From positions 1 through 20,006 of IMG/VR virus record IMGVR_UViG_3300045996_001288: a DNA stretch of 20,006 nucleotides, one strand, 5' to 3'. Source of the stretch: a virus. The notes below the pieces were generated by a model. The model saw only the letters and a list, made by a program, of their open reading frames with translations. It was not told the origin of the DNA and did not search any database. Both the position numbers and the translations under genes were made by a program. How positions within the stretch are numbered: position 1 is the stretch's first letter; every line of letters starts with the position of its first letter. Positions 19,894 through 20,006 of this stretch are shown one piece after another.

Positions 19894-20006
19894 ATGTCGT
19901 TCGACCAGGAGCTCAAGGACTTTCTGTCGGGATTTCAGGCCGGGGCGAAGATCGCCAACGACGGCATGAAGGGGCGCGCCTACCGCGACTCCGTCAAGAT
20001 GCAGCG
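19894..20006 (+). CDS. Start of a further virion gene, cut by the window end
   Basis: An ATG two bases after the previous stop opens a frame that runs to the window edge (37 residues visible). It begins M-S-F-D-Q-E-L-K-D-F-L-S-G-F-Q-A-G-A-K-I, then basic residues. This start resembles those of long internal virion proteins in podovirus-like phages, which would fit the place after the previous gene. No SD is obvious; coupling is likely. The remainder is outside the window. Confidence 0.6.
   Translation, partial: MSFDQELKDFLSGFQAGAKIANDGMKGRAYRDSVKMQ

Overview
The window is a virion-assembly and lysis region of a tailed bacteriophage, most likely with a short (podovirus-type) tail. All convincing genes lie on the + strand and are tightly packed, many joined by ATGA/GTGA stop-start overlaps. 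The DNA is GC-rich. A lipoprotein o-spanin nested in an i-spanin gene points to a Gram-negative host; a high-GC alphaproteobacterium is plausible but is inference. No terminase, portal, integrase, polymerase or tRNA gene is visible, so the lifestyle cannot be read from this window.

Layout. (1) 1-2126: a repeat protein cut by the window start, an Ig-like protein, an OmpR-type winged-helix protein with a CxxC knuckle, and two very small proteins. (2) 2110-4184: scaffolding protein and major capsid protein, closed by a strong intrinsic terminator (about 4194-4243). (3) 4265-5535: adaptor and neck-type proteins, the second carrying an internal duplication. (4) 5549-10660: a 1703-residue collagen-like, modular tail fibre/tailspike, followed by a small unknown protein. 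(5) 11038-12982: lysis cassette made of a muramidase with a C-terminal membrane tail, an i-spanin with two hydrophobic segments, an overlapping o-spanin and a small holin-like protein. (6) 12992-14184: a metallophosphoesterase, an 86-base leader with a hairpin, and a small charged protein. (7) 14187-20006: a nozzle-like tail protein, a coiled-coil fibre, a possible fibre chaperone, a GNAT acetyltransferase, an internal-virion-like protein and the start of a further virion gene.

How the genes work together: scaffold and capsid protein build the head, the adaptor/neck and nozzle proteins form the short tail, the two fibre-like proteins are candidates for host recognition, the internal virion proteins probably serve DNA ejection, and the lysis cassette attacks inner membrane, wall and outer membrane in turn. 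The lysis cassette sits between neck and nozzle genes, so the structural module is split.

The most unusual signal is not a gene. A palindrome, TTACCY-N4-RGGTAA, recurs nine times across the window with an invariant six-base spacer between TACC and GGTA. One copy is just upstream of the capsid gene; the other eight lie inside genes of unrelated function. By hand I counted about 65 TACC words, nine of them followed exactly six bases later by GGTA, where chance predicts well under one. This looks like a dispersed dimeric protein-binding site (operator-, stoperator- or architecture-type). I do not recognise it, and its binding protein is unknown.
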